From contig JADCGQ010000039.1 in the NCBI GenBank assembly GCA_020248945.1, positions 1-64,000 of the forward strand: a stretch of DNA of 64,000 nucleotides, written 5' to 3'. The position numbers and the translations under genes were made by a program. Below, piece after piece: positions 36,646 through 48,216 of the stretch (position 1 is the first letter of the stretch; every line of letters starts with the position of its first letter). This stretch comes from Rubrivivax sp. (GTDB lineage Bacteria > Pseudomonadota > Gammaproteobacteria > Burkholderiales > Burkholderiaceae_C). Below the pieces are notes generated by a model that saw only the letters and a program-made list of their open reading frames with translations, was not told the origin of the DNA and did not search any database.

Positions 36646-39600
36646 CTAGCCGCGGCGCACGCTCGCCTGAAGCCGCGCCGCCAGGGCCAGCAGCGCCGCG
36701 TTCACCGGGTTCTGGCGCGACCAGCCGTCGTGGAAGACGGCGTCGAGGTGATCTGCCGCGATGTGCTCGACGAACGCCAGACCCTCGTGCACGGCCTGCC
36801 GCGCCTGGGCGTCGTCGCCCACGGCCTGCGCCGTCTGCGCCAGCGTGAGCCACACCTCGGCCGGCGTCATCTCCAGCGGCTGCACGGCCAGCAGCCAGTC
36901 GGCCGCGCGTTCGGCGGCGCGGTGGGCACGTGCGCTGTCGCCCAGCGCCAGGCACACCTGCGCCAGCCGCACCTGCAGCGGCAGCGCCGCGCCCGCGCTG
37001 GCCGCCAGCGTCGGCGCAGCCACCTCGGCTTCGAGCAAGGACAAGGCCTCGGCGGGCGGCAGCGCCTGGGCCTGCACCAGACGCACGCGGCGCAGGGTGC
37101 GGCGATCACCGCCCGCGCTGCAGGCGCGCTCCACCGCAGCCAGCAGTTCGCGGGCCTGCGCCGGCTGCTGCAGCGCCAGGGCCAGCCGCGCGCGCACCAG
37201 GTGCACCACCGACACCTGGCTCGTGGGCAAGGCCGCCGCCTCGTCGAGCGCCTCGCGCGCCAGGTTCACGCGGCCCAGCTGCAGCCACAGCGCCGCCTGC
37301 TGGCGCAGCAGGTCTTCCTGGCGATGATGCTGCTGGCCCTGGCCGAGCTCGCGCGCCCGCTCCAGGTGCGCCAGCGCCTCGCGGAAACGGCACAGGTTGC
37401 GCGCACTGGCGCCCAGGCTGATCGCCAGCATCAGCTCCACCAGCCCGCCACTGCCCGCCACGGCGCGCGCCGCGGCCAGGCGCTGCTCGTAGGCCAGTTG
37501 CACCTGGCCGCGTTCTTCGAGCGAGATCGACAGGTTGTTCAGCACGCGGGCGCGCGTCGTGGGGTCGGTCTGGCGCTCGGCGGCCTCCTGCAGGCAGCCG
37601 GCGGCCTCGAGGTGCAGGTCCATGTCCTGCAGCGTCAGGCCGAGGTTGTTCAACACCGGCGGCAGTTGCAGGGCCAGCTCGGGTTCGACGGCCGGTCCGG
37701 CCGCCCGCATCAGTGCCAGCGCCTGCTGCAACGACAGGCGCGACGCCGGGAGCGCACCCTGCCGCCGGTGCAGCACGCCCTGCAGGTTGAGCAGCGCCAC
37801 GCGGGGCACCAGTGGCGCGTCCGTACCCATCAGGTCCAGGCCCGCGCGGGTCTGCTCGGAGGCGGCGGCCAGGTCGCCGCGGTCGAGGGCGTGTTCGGCG
37901 CGTTGCTTGTGCACCAGCGCCTGCTGCAGGGGTGTGCGCGCCATGCGTCGCAGGCGGTCGATGGCCGGGGCCAGCGCCGCACCGGTGGTCTGGGTGCGCA
38001 GCGCGCTGGCGGCGGCGGTGGCGGCGTCGAATGCGGCGTCGTGCTGGCCGGCGACTTCGTGCAGGTCGGCCAGCTGCAGCCACAGCCGGGCCGATTCGTT
38101 CACGTCGTAGGCCTGCGCCGCCGCCTCGGCGGCCTGCTGCAGGTAGGGCCCGGCGCGCGCCGGCTGCGCCGCCGCCAGCCAGTGCCGAGCCAGCGTGGCA
38201 GGCGGCGCGTTGCCACGCGCCTGAAGGCGCTGCGCGAGCTCGCCGTGCAGGTGCCGGGCAATGGGCGCCGGCACCGAATCGCGCGCGGCCTCGAACACCA
38301 GGTCGTGCGCAAAGGCCTGCTCGCGCAGCACGCCAGCGGCCTCGAGCTCGGCCCAGGCGTCGGCCAGGGCCAGCGGTGGTGTCTGCAGCACGTCGCTGGC
38401 CAGCGCGATGTCGAAATCGGTGCCGGCCAGTGCCGCGCAGCGGGCCAGCGCCAGCGCGGGCGCCGACAGCTGCGCCAGCCGGCGCTCGATGAGCCGGGTC
38501 ACCGACGCCGGCCGCGCCAACTGCTCGCCGGGGCCCACGCCCTGCTTCAGCGTCTCGAGCACGAACATCGGGTTGCCGCCGGTGCGCCGCCGCAGCTGCG
38601 GTGCCAGGCGCGCACCGTCCAGGCCTGGCAGGCCGAGCGAGTCCACCAGCTCGGCCAGTGCCGCTTCGTCCAGCGGCGACAGCGCCACGGCATGCAGGCG
38701 CAGCGCGTCTTGCAGGGCGTCGTGCAGTTGGTGCAGCGCGCCGCCGGGCTCGGCCGGGCGATAGCCCAGGGCCCAGACCGGGCCGCCGGGCGCGGCGGGT
38801 TCGCCGAGCAGGCCCTGCAGCAGCTGCAGGCTGGCGCCGTCGGCGAAGTGCAGGTCGTCCAGCGCCACCTGCACGAGGCCGGGCTGCACCTGCAGCCACT
38901 GCTGCACCGCCTGCTGCAACTGCACACGGCTGGCCGGCCAGCTGGGCGTGGGGGCGGACAAGGCCGCCAGCGCCGAACGCGGGGCCTCGTCCAGGCCGGC
39001 GGGCGCCACCGGCACCGCGCGCACCAGCCGCGCCAGCGTCGACCACGGCACGCTGGCATCGCCGGGCCGCGCCGCGACGTGCAGGCTGGTGCCGCTGCCC
39101 GGGGCCAGGTGCTGCAGCAGCCGCGTCTTGCCCATGCCGGCCTCGGCGACCAGGGCCACGACCTTGCCCTGCGCCCAGGCCGAGCGCGCCGCGGCCAGTT
39201 CAGGCTCGCGACCCACCAGGCGCGGCGGCCGCAGCAGCGCGGCGGGCAGCGCGGCCGGGCCGGCACCGGGCGCGGGCACCGGGGCCCGGGCCGGCAGACC
39301 CGCGCCCGCCGCGGGCGCCGCGCCGTCCCCGGCCTGCAAGAGCTGGCGCAAGGCCTGCGTCTGGGCGTCGGGCGCCACGTCGAGCGTGCGGCGCAGCAGT
39401 TGCTCGCAGCGTGTGTACGAAGCCCGCGCCGCGGCGCGGTCGCCGAGCAGGTAGTGCAGGCGGATGACGGCGCGGTGCGCGGCCTCCAGCTCGGGGTCGG
39501 CGAGCAGGTTCTCCTGCGCGATGCGCAAGGCCTGGTCGAGCTCACCAGCGGCCTCAGCCTGCTGCAGCCGCGCGGCCTGGCGGGCGCGGCGCTGGCCGGC

Positions 39601-39969
39601 GCGGCGCTCGCGTTCGCCGGCCAGCCAGTCGGCCAGTTCGCCGCCGGCCGGGGCCTTCAGGCCGTGCAGCAGGGTGTCGGCGCCATCGAGATCGTGGCGC
39701 ACCCCCTCGGCCAGCGCCAGCACGGTGGGGCCGGCGGCCACGTCCACGCCCAGGCTTTGCCGCAGGTTGTACAGGCGCTGGCGCAGCGCGGCCCGCGCGG
39801 CGGGGGCTTCGGAGTCGGGCCACAGCAGTTCGGCCAGGCGGGCGCGTGGCGTGGCGCCCTGCAGCGCCAGCCAGGCCAGCAGCAGGGCGTCGACGGCCAT
39901 CAAGGGCACGGCGCGGTCCTGCACCCGGGCGGCGGCCTGGGCCTTCAACTGCAGCTCGATGTCGACCAT
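36646..39969 (-). CDS. Large BTAD/STAND-type ATPase regulator B, paralogue of the convergent gene
   Basis: A 1107-residue protein with the same layout as its neighbour: N-terminal winged helix (ARLAELLWPDSEAPAARAALRQRLYNLRQSLG), BTAD-like helices (EAAHRAVIRLHYLLGDRAAARASYTRCEQLL), NTPase with GREPELAAARSAWAQG, Walker A AEAGMGKT (275-282), VQVALDDLHFADGAS and GNPMFVLETLKQG, then TPR-like helices to the end, closing with RQNPVNAALLALA. The matched motifs, including the shared LWP and NPVN blocks, show that this gene and the one ending at 36644 are diverged copies facing each other. Its target genes are unknown. ATG 39967-39969 is preferred over GTG 39973-39975. The stops are separated by a single base. 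Confidence 0.8.
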   Translation of the reverse strand: MVDIELQLKAQAAARVQDRAVPLMAVDALLLAWLALQGATPRARLAELLWPDSEAPAARAALRQRLYNLRQSLGVDVAAGPTVLALAEGVRHDLDGADTLLHGLKAPAGGELADWLAGERERRAGQRRARQAARLQQAEAAGELDQALRIAQENLLADPELEAAHRAVIRLHYLLGDRAAARASYTRCEQLLRRTLDVAPDAQTQALRQLLQAGDGAAPAAGAGLPARAPVPAPGAGPAALPAALLRPPRLVGREPELAAARSAWAQGKVVALVAEAGMGKTRLLQHLAPGSGTSLHVAARPGDASVPWSTLARLVRAVPVAPAGLDEAPRSALAALSAPTPSWPASRVQLQQAVQQWLQVQPGLVQVALDDLHFADGASLQLLQGLLGEPAAPGGPVWALGYRPAEPGGALHQLHDALQDALRLHAVALSPLDEAALAELVDSLGLPGLDGARLAPQLRRRTGGNPMFVLETLKQGVGPGEQLARPASVTRLIERRLAQLSAPALALARCAALAGTDFDIALASDVLQTPPLALADAWAELEAAGVLREQAFAHDLVFEAARDSVPAPIARHLHGELAQRLQARGNAPPATLARHWLAAAQPARAGPYLQQAAEAAAQAYDVNESARLWLQLADLHEVAGQHDAAFDAATAAASALRTQTTGAALAPAIDRLRRMARTPLQQALVHKQRAEHALDRGDLAAASEQTRAGLDLMGTDAPLVPRVALLNLQGVLHRRQGALPASRLSLQQALALMRAAGPAVEPELALQLPPVLNNLGLTLQDMDLHLEAAGCLQEAAERQTDPTTRARVLNNLSISLEERGQVQLAYEQRLAAARAVAGSGGLVELMLAISLGASARNLCRFREALAHLERARELGQGQQHHRQEDLLRQQAALWLQLGRVNLAREALDEAAALPTSQVSVVHLVRARLALALQQPAQARELLAAVERACSAGGDRRTLRRVRLVQAQALPPAEALSLLEAEVAAPTLAASAGAALPLQVRLAQVCLALGDSARAHRAAERAADWLLAVQPLEMTPAEVWLTLAQTAQAVGDDAQARQAVHEGLAFVEHIAADHLDAVFHDGWSRQNPVNAALLALAARLQASVRRG

Positions 39970-40058
39970 GGGCACGAGCTTAGTGCGCGTGGCGTCACGG
40001 CAGCGTCAAGCGGGGCAGGCGCGTAAACTGGCCCGACCCTGTTTGCCCGCGCCACACC

Positions 40059-41249
40059 ATGAACCTGCTCGAACCCATCCTGGCCGACGTGGCCGAGATC
40101 ACGCGCATCCGGCGCGACATCCATGCCCACCCCGAGCTGTGCTTTCAAGAAGAACGCACGGCGGACGTCATCGCCAAGGCGCTCACCGACTGGGGCATCC
40201 CCATCCACCGCGGCCTGGGCAAGACCGGCGTCGTGGGCATCGTCAAGAACGGCAGCAGCAGCCGCGCCGTGGGCCTGCGCGCCGACATCGACGCGCTGCC
40301 GATGACCGAGCACAACACCTTCGCGCACGCCAGCACCCACCCCGGCAAGATGCACGCCTGCGGCCACGACGGCCACACGGCCATGCTGCTGGCGGCGGCC
40401 AAGCACCTGGCCAAGCACCGCCATTTCGACGGCACCGTCTACCTGATCTTCCAGCCCGCCGAAGAAGGCGGCGGCGGCGCGCGCGAGATGATCCGCGACG
40501 GCCTGTTCGAGAAGTTCCCGATGGAGGCCGTGTTCGGTGCCCACAACTGGCCCGGCATGCCGGTGGGCATGGTGGGCCTGAACCCGGGCGCGATGATGGC
40601 CTCGAGCAACGGCTTCAAGGCCGTGATCCGCGGCAAGGGCAGCCACGCGGCGCTGCCGCACCTGGGTGTCGACCCGGTGCTCATCGCCTGCCAGATGGTG
40701 ATGGCCTGGCAGACCATCCTGACGCGCAACAAGAAGCCCATCGACCCGGGCGTCATCAGCGCCACGATGATCCACACCGGCGAGGCCATCAACGTGGTGC
40801 CCGACTCGGCCGAGATCCGCGGCACCGTGCGCACCTTCAGCATCGAGACGCTCGACCTCATCGAGACCCGCATGCGCGAAGTGGCCCACGGCCTGGCCGC
40901 CACCTTTGGCGCCACCTGCGACTTCGAGTTCACGCGCGTGTACCCGCCCACCGTGAACCACGCCGCCGAGACCGAGTTCGTGCGCAAGACACTCGCCAAG
41001 GTGGTGGGCGAGGCCCAGGTCGTGCCCTTCGAGCCGACCATGGGCGCCGAGGACTTCAGCTTCTTCCTGCAGGAAAAGCCCGGCTGCTACTTCACCTTCG
41101 GCAACGGCGACGGCACGCACCGCGAGGGTGGCCACGGCCTCGGCCCCTGCATGCTGCACAACCCGAGCTACGACTTCAACGACGAGCTCATCCCGGTGGG
41201 TGCCAGCTGCTGGGTGAAGCTGGCCGAAGACTGGCTGGCGCCGAAGTGA
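40059..41249 (+). CDS. M20-family amidohydrolase (hippurate hydrolase-like)
   Basis: A 396-residue peptidase-fold hydrolase of the M20D group. Metal-site motifs: RRDIHAHPELCFQEE at the start, HACGHDGHTAML (Cys101, His103), FQPAEEGGGG with Glu135/Glu136 as catalytic base and ligand, GAHNWPGMPVG with His162, and a C-terminal MGAEDFSFFLQEKPGC. The lid domain carries IRGKGSHAALPHLGVDP. Relatives cleave N-acyl or N-benzoyl amino acids. It overlaps the next gene as GTGA, so a two-gene hydrolase unit is formed. Exact substrate unknown. Confidence 0.9.
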   Translation: MNLLEPILADVAEITRIRRDIHAHPELCFQEERTADVIAKALTDWGIPIHRGLGKTGVVGIVKNGSSSRAVGLRADIDALPMTEHNTFAHASTHPGKMHACGHDGHTAMLLAAAKHLAKHRHFDGTVYLIFQPAEEGGGGAREMIRDGLFEKFPMEAVFGAHNWPGMPVGMVGLNPGAMMASSNGFKAVIRGKGSHAALPHLGVDPVLIACQMVMAWQTILTRNKKPIDPGVISATMIHTGEAINVVPDSAEIRGTVRTFSIETLDLIETRMREVAHGLAATFGATCDFEFTRVYPPTVNHAAETEFVRKTLAKVVGEAQVVPFEPTMGAEDFSFFLQEKPGCYFTFGNGDGTHREGGHGLGPCMLHNPSYDFNDELIPVGASCWVKLAEDWLAPK

Positions 41250-42340
41250 GCGCGGCCTTGCAGGCCGACCGCTTCTTCGCCCAGAGCTACGCCGAGGCGC
41301 GAGCCAAGTTCGGGGCCGCCTGCCAGGCCGCGGGCCTGGCGGTGCAGAGCCACGAGCACCCGCTGAAGGGCCGCGACGGCGAGACGCTGGCCATGGACGT
41401 GGCCCTGGCTGGCGCCCCCGACGCGCAACGCCTGCTGCTCGTGAGCAGCGCCTGCCACGGCGTGGAGGGCTACTGCGGCTCGGGCGTGCAGGGCGCACTG
41501 CTGGCCGATGCCGGCTTTGCGGCCGCGGCGCAGGCCGCCGGCGTGGCGGTGCTCTACATCCATGCGCTGAACCCCTACGGATTCTCGTGGTGGCGGCGCG
41601 TCACGAACGAAAACGTCGACCTCAACCGCAACTGGCACGACTTCTCCCGGCCCCTGCCGGCCAACCCGGCCTACGACGCCATCGCCGAGGCGCTGGTGCC
41701 GGCGCAGTGGCCGCCGTCGGCACAGAACGAGCAGCGCCTGGCCGCCCTCGTGGCCGAGCGCGGCCCGAAGGCGCTGCAGGCAGCCATCACCGGCGGCCAG
41801 TACGCGCATCCGCAAGGCCTGTTCTTCGGGGGCCAGGCGCCGACCTGGAGCCAGCAGACCCTGCGCCAGGCGCTGCGCGAGCACGGCCGGCGGGCCCGGC
41901 AGATCGCCTGGATCGACCTGCACACCGGCCTCGGCCCGAGCGGCCATGGCGAGCTGATCTTCGCCTGCCGCGACGACGCCGCCGCACTGGCGCGCGCCCG
42001 CGCCTGGTGGGGTGCCGATGTCACCTCCATCTACGACGGCTCGTCCAGCAGTGCGCTGCTCACCGGCCTGATGTGGAACGGCGTCTACGAAGAGTGCCCG
42101 CAGGCCGAGTACACCGGCATCGCGCTGGAGTACGGCACCGAGCCGATGGAGGAGGTGATCGCCTGCCTGCGTGCCGAACAGTGGCTGGAGCTGCACCCCG
42201 AGGCCGATGCGGCCACCCGCAGTGCGATCAAGAAGCGCTTCCGCGATGCGTTCTACACCGACACGCCGGCGTGGAAGCAGGCCATCGTCGAGCAGGGCCT
42301 CGGCGCCGCCCGCCGGGCTGTGGCCGGCCTGGCGGCTTGA
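41246..42340 (+). CDS. M14-like metallopeptidase, DUF2817 family
   Basis: A 364-residue protein. The zinc pattern of M14 carboxypeptidases is visible: CHGVEGYCGSG gives HxxE (His71, Glu74), NENVDLNRNW lies next to the active site, and WIDLHTGLG supplies the third ligand (His about 222), followed by a catalytic-glutamate region near GIALEYGTEP. The DUF2817 family is of unknown substrate. It starts with GTG at 41246-41248, overlapping the amidohydrolase stop, so the two are cotranscribed and might act in sequence on an acylated amino acid or peptide (inference). Confidence 0.8.
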   Translation: MSAALQADRFFAQSYAEARAKFGAACQAAGLAVQSHEHPLKGRDGETLAMDVALAGAPDAQRLLLVSSACHGVEGYCGSGVQGALLADAGFAAAAQAAGVAVLYIHALNPYGFSWWRRVTNENVDLNRNWHDFSRPLPANPAYDAIAEALVPAQWPPSAQNEQRLAALVAERGPKALQAAITGGQYAHPQGLFFGGQAPTWSQQTLRQALREHGRRARQIAWIDLHTGLGPSGHGELIFACRDDAAALARARAWWGADVTSIYDGSSSSALLTGLMWNGVYEECPQAEYTGIALEYGTEPMEEVIACLRAEQWLELHPEADAATRSAIKKRFRDAFYTDTPAWKQAIVEQGLGAARRAVAGLAA

Positions 42341-44524
42341 TCAGGGTGTACCGAGGAACAGGTAGGCGTTGAGCGCTCCCCCGCTGGCGCGCCCGAGCCC
42401 CACGTACACCGAGCCCAGCGGCGTCTCGCCCCCCAGGTACAGCGCCGCGCCGCGCAGCAGCCCGCCGCGCTTTTGCACCGTGTAGGGCTCGCCCACGCGG
42501 CCGGCCTCGAGCGCCAGGCCCAGGCGCATGTCGCCGCGCAGGCCCAGCGGCAGGCGGCCGATGATGCGTTCGGCCCGCAGGTGGCCATAGGCGACGTCGT
42601 CGCCGATCAGCTGCCCGGCCGCGAACCCCGTGAGGTTGAGGAAGCCGCCCAGGCGCGGCGCCTCCGACAAGGGCAGCAGGCCGCTGGTCGACGCCGTCCA
42701 GCTGCTGCGGCCGGCCAGCACCCAGTCGCCCCACGGCGCCGCGGCTCGGGCCTCGACGTGCACTCGGCGCCAGCCGCTGCGCTCGTCGGCCCGCCACTGG
42801 GCCTGCAGTGCCCAGCCGCTGCGCGGGAAGTACAGGCGGTCGAGCCGGTCGAGTTCGAAAGCCAGCAACCAGCCGCCCTGCACCGGCTCGGGCAAGTTGC
42901 GGAACAGGTCGATGCCGGTCTCCAGCGAGCGCTGGACCTCGCCGATCCAGCCGGCCGCGCGCACCTGGCCCAGGCGCACGAGGTTCAGGCCCACGCCCAG
43001 CTCCAGCCGCGAACGCGCGCTGCGGTACTCGGCGATGCGCTGCTCGGCCAGGAAGTAGTCGCTGCGCTCGCGCCGGTACTCGGCCAGCGCGTCGACGAAG
43101 GTGCGCTGCGCCGGGTCGAGCGGCTGCACGAACTCGGCCTGCGCCCCGGTGACGTCACCCAACTCGCCCGACAGCAACAGCTCGCCGCCCAGCGCATTGA
43201 GCCAGGTGCGCTGCAGCGCCGCACGCAGCTGGTAGCGCGAGCCCTGGTTCAGCGTGCTCTGCAGTTGCAGGCCCAGGCGCAGGTAGTCCGGGCCCCAGGC
43301 CTTTTCCACCGGCAGCAGGCGCAGCACGCTGCGGCCGTCTTCGCGCCGCACGGTGTAGTCCAGGCGCTCGAAGTGGCCGTCACCGTAGGCGCGCTCGAGG
43401 TCGACGGCCAGCGCCTCGATGTCCAGCGATGCCCCGGTGCGCTGGCGCACGTGGCGCAGCAGCAGCTCCGGCGCCACGCGCTGGAGCTCGGCCACCTCGA
43501 TGGCGTCGACACGCGGCACGTCGCGCTCGGTGACGCTGGCGCCCCGCCGCCAGGCGGCGTAGGCACGCTCGTCGAGCGACAGCGCTGCCAGCGCCGGCTC
43601 GTGCTCGCGCATCGCGGCGCGGCCGCGTGCGGCGGCGTCGTCGTGGCGGGCGAAGTCGGCTGCGGTGATGTCGCCCAGGTCGGGCCGGATCAGCACATCG
43701 CGCGGCGTCAGCAGCGCCAGCGACGCGCCGACGTTCTGCTCGGTCAGCAGCGCCACCATCTGCGCCGTGATGCTCAGCAGCCCGGCGATCGACTCCGCCG
43801 GCAGCGGCGGCGAGCCCACGTTGACGGCGATCACCACATCGGCCTGGCAGCGTTCGCGCAGCTCGCGCACCGGCAGGTTGTCGACCAGGCCGCCATCGAC
43901 CAGCTTGCGCCCGCGCCACGACCACGGTGCCAGCAGCCCCGGCACCGCCATGCTCGCGCGCATGGCTTCGGTGAGCGGGCCGTCGCGCATGACGATGCGC
44001 TCGCCAGTGCCGATGTCGGTGGCGATGATCGACAGCGGCAACGGCAGCTTCTCGATCTGCGGCTCGCCGGTCTCCGACCGCACCAGCGCGTTGAGGAAGA
44101 ACTTGATGCGCTGGCCCTGCACCAGCGCCGGCGGCGTGACGGCGCTGCCGTCGACGAAGCCCGTCTCGCTGCCGGGCAGGAAGCGCTGGCGCAGGCGGCG
44201 CGCGCGCAGGTCGAGGTCGGCGTCGCCGGCTCCGTCGAGGAACATGCCGTTCCAGTCGGCGCGTGACATGGCCTCGCGCATCTCGGCCGGGCTGCGGCCG
44301 GCCACCCAGGCACCGGCCACGAGCGCACCCATGCTGGTGCCGGCCACGCAGTGCACCGGCACGCGCAGGCGTTCGAGTTCCTCGAGCACGCCGATGTGCG
44401 CGGCGCCGCGCGCACCGCCGCCGCCGAGCACGAGGCCGATGCGCGGCCCAGGCGAAGGCGGTGCCTGAGCCGCCGCCGACGTGGCCAGCCCGAGCAGCAG
44501 CAGCGCCGCCGCCAGCCGCCTCAC
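42341..44524 (-). CDS. PlpD-type patatin-like phospholipase (type Vd autotransporter)
   Basis: A 727-residue protein with a signal peptide (AAALLLLGLATSAAAQ). A patatin domain (about 27-300) has oxyanion loop GGGGARGAAHIG, nucleophile GTSMG (Ser64) and catalytic Asp in VDGGLVDNLP (Asp210). After a linker there is a POTRA-like segment (about 350-420) and a C-terminal beta-barrel (about 430-727) with alternating strands (GSRYQLRAALQRTWL; RLELGVGLNLVRLG; GWLLAFELDRLDRLYFPRSG). This matches PlpD, which secretes a lipase via its own barrel. The chain ends AYLFLGTP, without the terminal aromatic residue usual for barrel insertion. It starts with GTG overlapping the AAA ATPase stop as GTGA. Confidence 0.87.
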   Translation of the reverse strand: MRRLAAALLLLGLATSAAAQAPPSPGPRIGLVLGGGGARGAAHIGVLEELERLRVPVHCVAGTSMGALVAGAWVAGRSPAEMREAMSRADWNGMFLDGAGDADLDLRARRLRQRFLPGSETGFVDGSAVTPPALVQGQRIKFFLNALVRSETGEPQIEKLPLPLSIIATDIGTGERIVMRDGPLTEAMRASMAVPGLLAPWSWRGRKLVDGGLVDNLPVRELRERCQADVVIAVNVGSPPLPAESIAGLLSITAQMVALLTEQNVGASLALLTPRDVLIRPDLGDITAADFARHDDAAARGRAAMREHEPALAALSLDERAYAAWRRGASVTERDVPRVDAIEVAELQRVAPELLLRHVRQRTGASLDIEALAVDLERAYGDGHFERLDYTVRREDGRSVLRLLPVEKAWGPDYLRLGLQLQSTLNQGSRYQLRAALQRTWLNALGGELLLSGELGDVTGAQAEFVQPLDPAQRTFVDALAEYRRERSDYFLAEQRIAEYRSARSRLELGVGLNLVRLGQVRAAGWIGEVQRSLETGIDLFRNLPEPVQGGWLLAFELDRLDRLYFPRSGWALQAQWRADERSGWRRVHVEARAAAPWGDWVLAGRSSWTASTSGLLPLSEAPRLGGFLNLTGFAAGQLIGDDVAYGHLRAERIIGRLPLGLRGDMRLGLALEAGRVGEPYTVQKRGGLLRGAALYLGGETPLGSVYVGLGRASGGALNAYLFLGTP

Positions 44525-45528
44525 TGCATGAAGCCGATGGGCGCGCGGCGGCCGCCGCTGCCGGGCAGGTCCGCCGAGTCGATGGCGTCGCGGCCGGCCA
44601 GCCGCGCGTTGCCGAAGGCCGTCATCCAGGCGCGGCGCATCTCGCGCGGGGCCATCGCGGCCAGGCCTTCGAGCACGGCCTCGGAGGGCTGCTCGTCGAA
44701 GCGGCGGCCCCAGTCGTGCGCGCCGCGGATCTGCCGGTACAGGCGCAGCGCGATGGCCCGTGCAGCGTCGGCATCCGGGGCCTCGACCTCGAACACGTTC
44801 ATGCGGTTCAGGATGGGCTCGGGAATGGCACGCTCGTCGTTGGCGGTGGCGACCCAGATCACCTGGCTGGCGTCGATGGCGATCTCCGCGAACTCGTCGG
44901 TGAAGGCGCCCGCGGTGTCGTGCTCGAGCAGGCTGTACAGCGCGCCCAGCGGATCGTAGGCGTGCTCGGCGCGCGCCTTGTCGATCTCGTCGACCACCAT
45001 CACCGGGTTGGCATAGGCGCCGTCGACCAGCGTCTCGAACACCTTGCCCGGCCGCGCGCCCTTCCACTGGCTGCTGGCGCCCGACAGCACCCAGCCGGCG
45101 GTGAGGCTGCTCATGCTGATGAAGCCCAGGCCGGTGCCCAGCAACTGCGCCACCTCGCGTGCAAAGTGCGTCTTGCCGATGCCGGGCGGGCCGAGCAGCA
45201 GCATCGGCGTCAGCTCCAGCGCGTCGCGGCTGTCCTGGCACAGCGCCAGCTGGCGCCGCACGTCGTCGAGCACCTCGTGGAAGTTGGGCAGCTCGTCGTA
45301 GAGGTGCTCCATCGCCGGCAAGCCACCGGGCTTGACCTGGAAGCGCTCGCCGCCCTTTTCGAGCATGCGCTCGTAGGTGGCGCGCAGGCTCTCGTGTTCG
45401 CGCGGCGGCAGCTTGTCCAGGCGCTTCTCGACGTCATCGAGTCGGTACACCGAGCGCATGCGCGCGATCGGCAGGGCCGACGGCCCCGGACCACAGGTCG
45501 ACAAGCCCCTTGAACCCTCGGCACCCAT
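44521..45528 (-). CDS. AAA-family ATPase, Lon-like
   Basis: A 335-residue ATPase of AAA type. After an N-terminal helical region (RLDDVEKRLDKLPPREHESLRATYERMLEKGG) come LLLGPPGIGKTHF (Walker A 113-120), VMVVDEIDKARAEH (Walker B), IWVATANDERAIPEPILNRMNVFEV (sensor/arginine-finger region) and a C-terminal lid (FDEQPSEAVLEGLAAMAPREMRRAWM). It resembles the ATPase core of Lon but lacks a protease domain. AGGAG precedes the ATG at 45526-45528. Overlap with the patatin gene (GTGA) implies coupling; it could be a chaperone or regulator for that product, though a direct role is only inferred. Confidence 0.8.
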   Translation of the reverse strand: MGAEGSRGLSTCGPGPSALPIARMRSVYRLDDVEKRLDKLPPREHESLRATYERMLEKGGERFQVKPGGLPAMEHLYDELPNFHEVLDDVRRQLALCQDSRDALELTPMLLLGPPGIGKTHFAREVAQLLGTGLGFISMSSLTAGWVLSGASSQWKGARPGKVFETLVDGAYANPVMVVDEIDKARAEHAYDPLGALYSLLEHDTAGAFTDEFAEIAIDASQVIWVATANDERAIPEPILNRMNVFEVEAPDADAARAIALRLYRQIRGAHDWGRRFDEQPSEAVLEGLAAMAPREMRRAWMTAFGNARLAGRDAIDSADLPGSGGRRAPIGFMQ

Positions 45529-45796
45529 GCGCGCACTCCTTGAAGTTGCAGCTCGCTCGATGACAGTAAGGCACGAGACTGCCACAACCGGCCGCTGGAA
45601 CAAGCCCGCAGACCCGGTGCAAATGCAGGTTCCGGACCGCGCTGTGGTGCGCTGTTCACAACGCAGCCGCGCGGCAGCACTCGCCGCGCCAGGCTGCCAG
45701 CGGCGCACCGCTCCGTCACCGGCATCGGCGCTTCATGACGGTGGCGCTGCCGCTCGTCGCAAGGCCTGCGCGCGGTGCGGGCGCCGCTTCTACAGT

Positions 45797-45920
45797 GGCC
45801 TCCGTGGCCTGCACTCTTCCTGACGCGCATCCTCGGGCGCGGTGGGCCACGTCCTCCTGAGCCTGGCGTGACCAGGCTTGTGGCCTCGGCGGGATCCCTC
45901 CCTGCCGGGGCCTCTTTTTT
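45797..45920 (+). ncRNA. Possible small RNA ended by a Rho-independent terminator
   Basis: No rightward gene ends at the terminator at 45882-45920, so it must serve something else. Just upstream are a 6-bp hairpin (gcctgg-cgtga-ccaggc, 45861-45877) and a ccucc-rich segment at 45851-45858 able to pair with ribosome-binding sites. The 5' end is not defined; a -10-like tacagt near 45792 is the basis for the start given. The sequence does not match tmRNA, RNase P or 6S RNA as I know them. It could instead be the end of an unseen transcript. Confidence 0.35.
45882..45920 (+). terminator. Rho-independent terminator, rightward
   Basis: GC stem ggcctcggcggga / tccctgccggggcc (one bulge and one G-U pair), small loop, followed directly by six T residues at 45915-45920. 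The T run lies on the plus strand after the stem, so it terminates rightward transcripts, not the leftward genes on both sides. Confidence 0.7.
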
Positions 45921-45923
45921 ACC

Positions 45924-48140
<2,217 letters not shown>

Positions 48141-48216
48141 GGGCGGATGAGGAGAACCTGTTCGGTGCTATCGGACATCCACGTCCCGACAATTGGCACG
48201 CCATGTCGGCTCCGCA

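Larger units (their letters stand above)
45529..45923. other. 395-base intergenic region without a protein gene
   Basis: Between the AAA ATPase start and the histidine kinase stop I see no supported protein. The left part should contain the ATPase promoter (no clear boxes). The right part has hairpins and a strong rightward terminator at 45882-45920, so a rightward transcript without a coding gene is likely. Confidence 0.6.

Noticed and set aside
45797..45920. Intergenic RNA considered as 6S RNA or tmRNA
   Set aside because: No 6S-like long rod with central bubble and no tmRNA tag or tRNA-like end could be drawn; only a generic small RNA is supportable.
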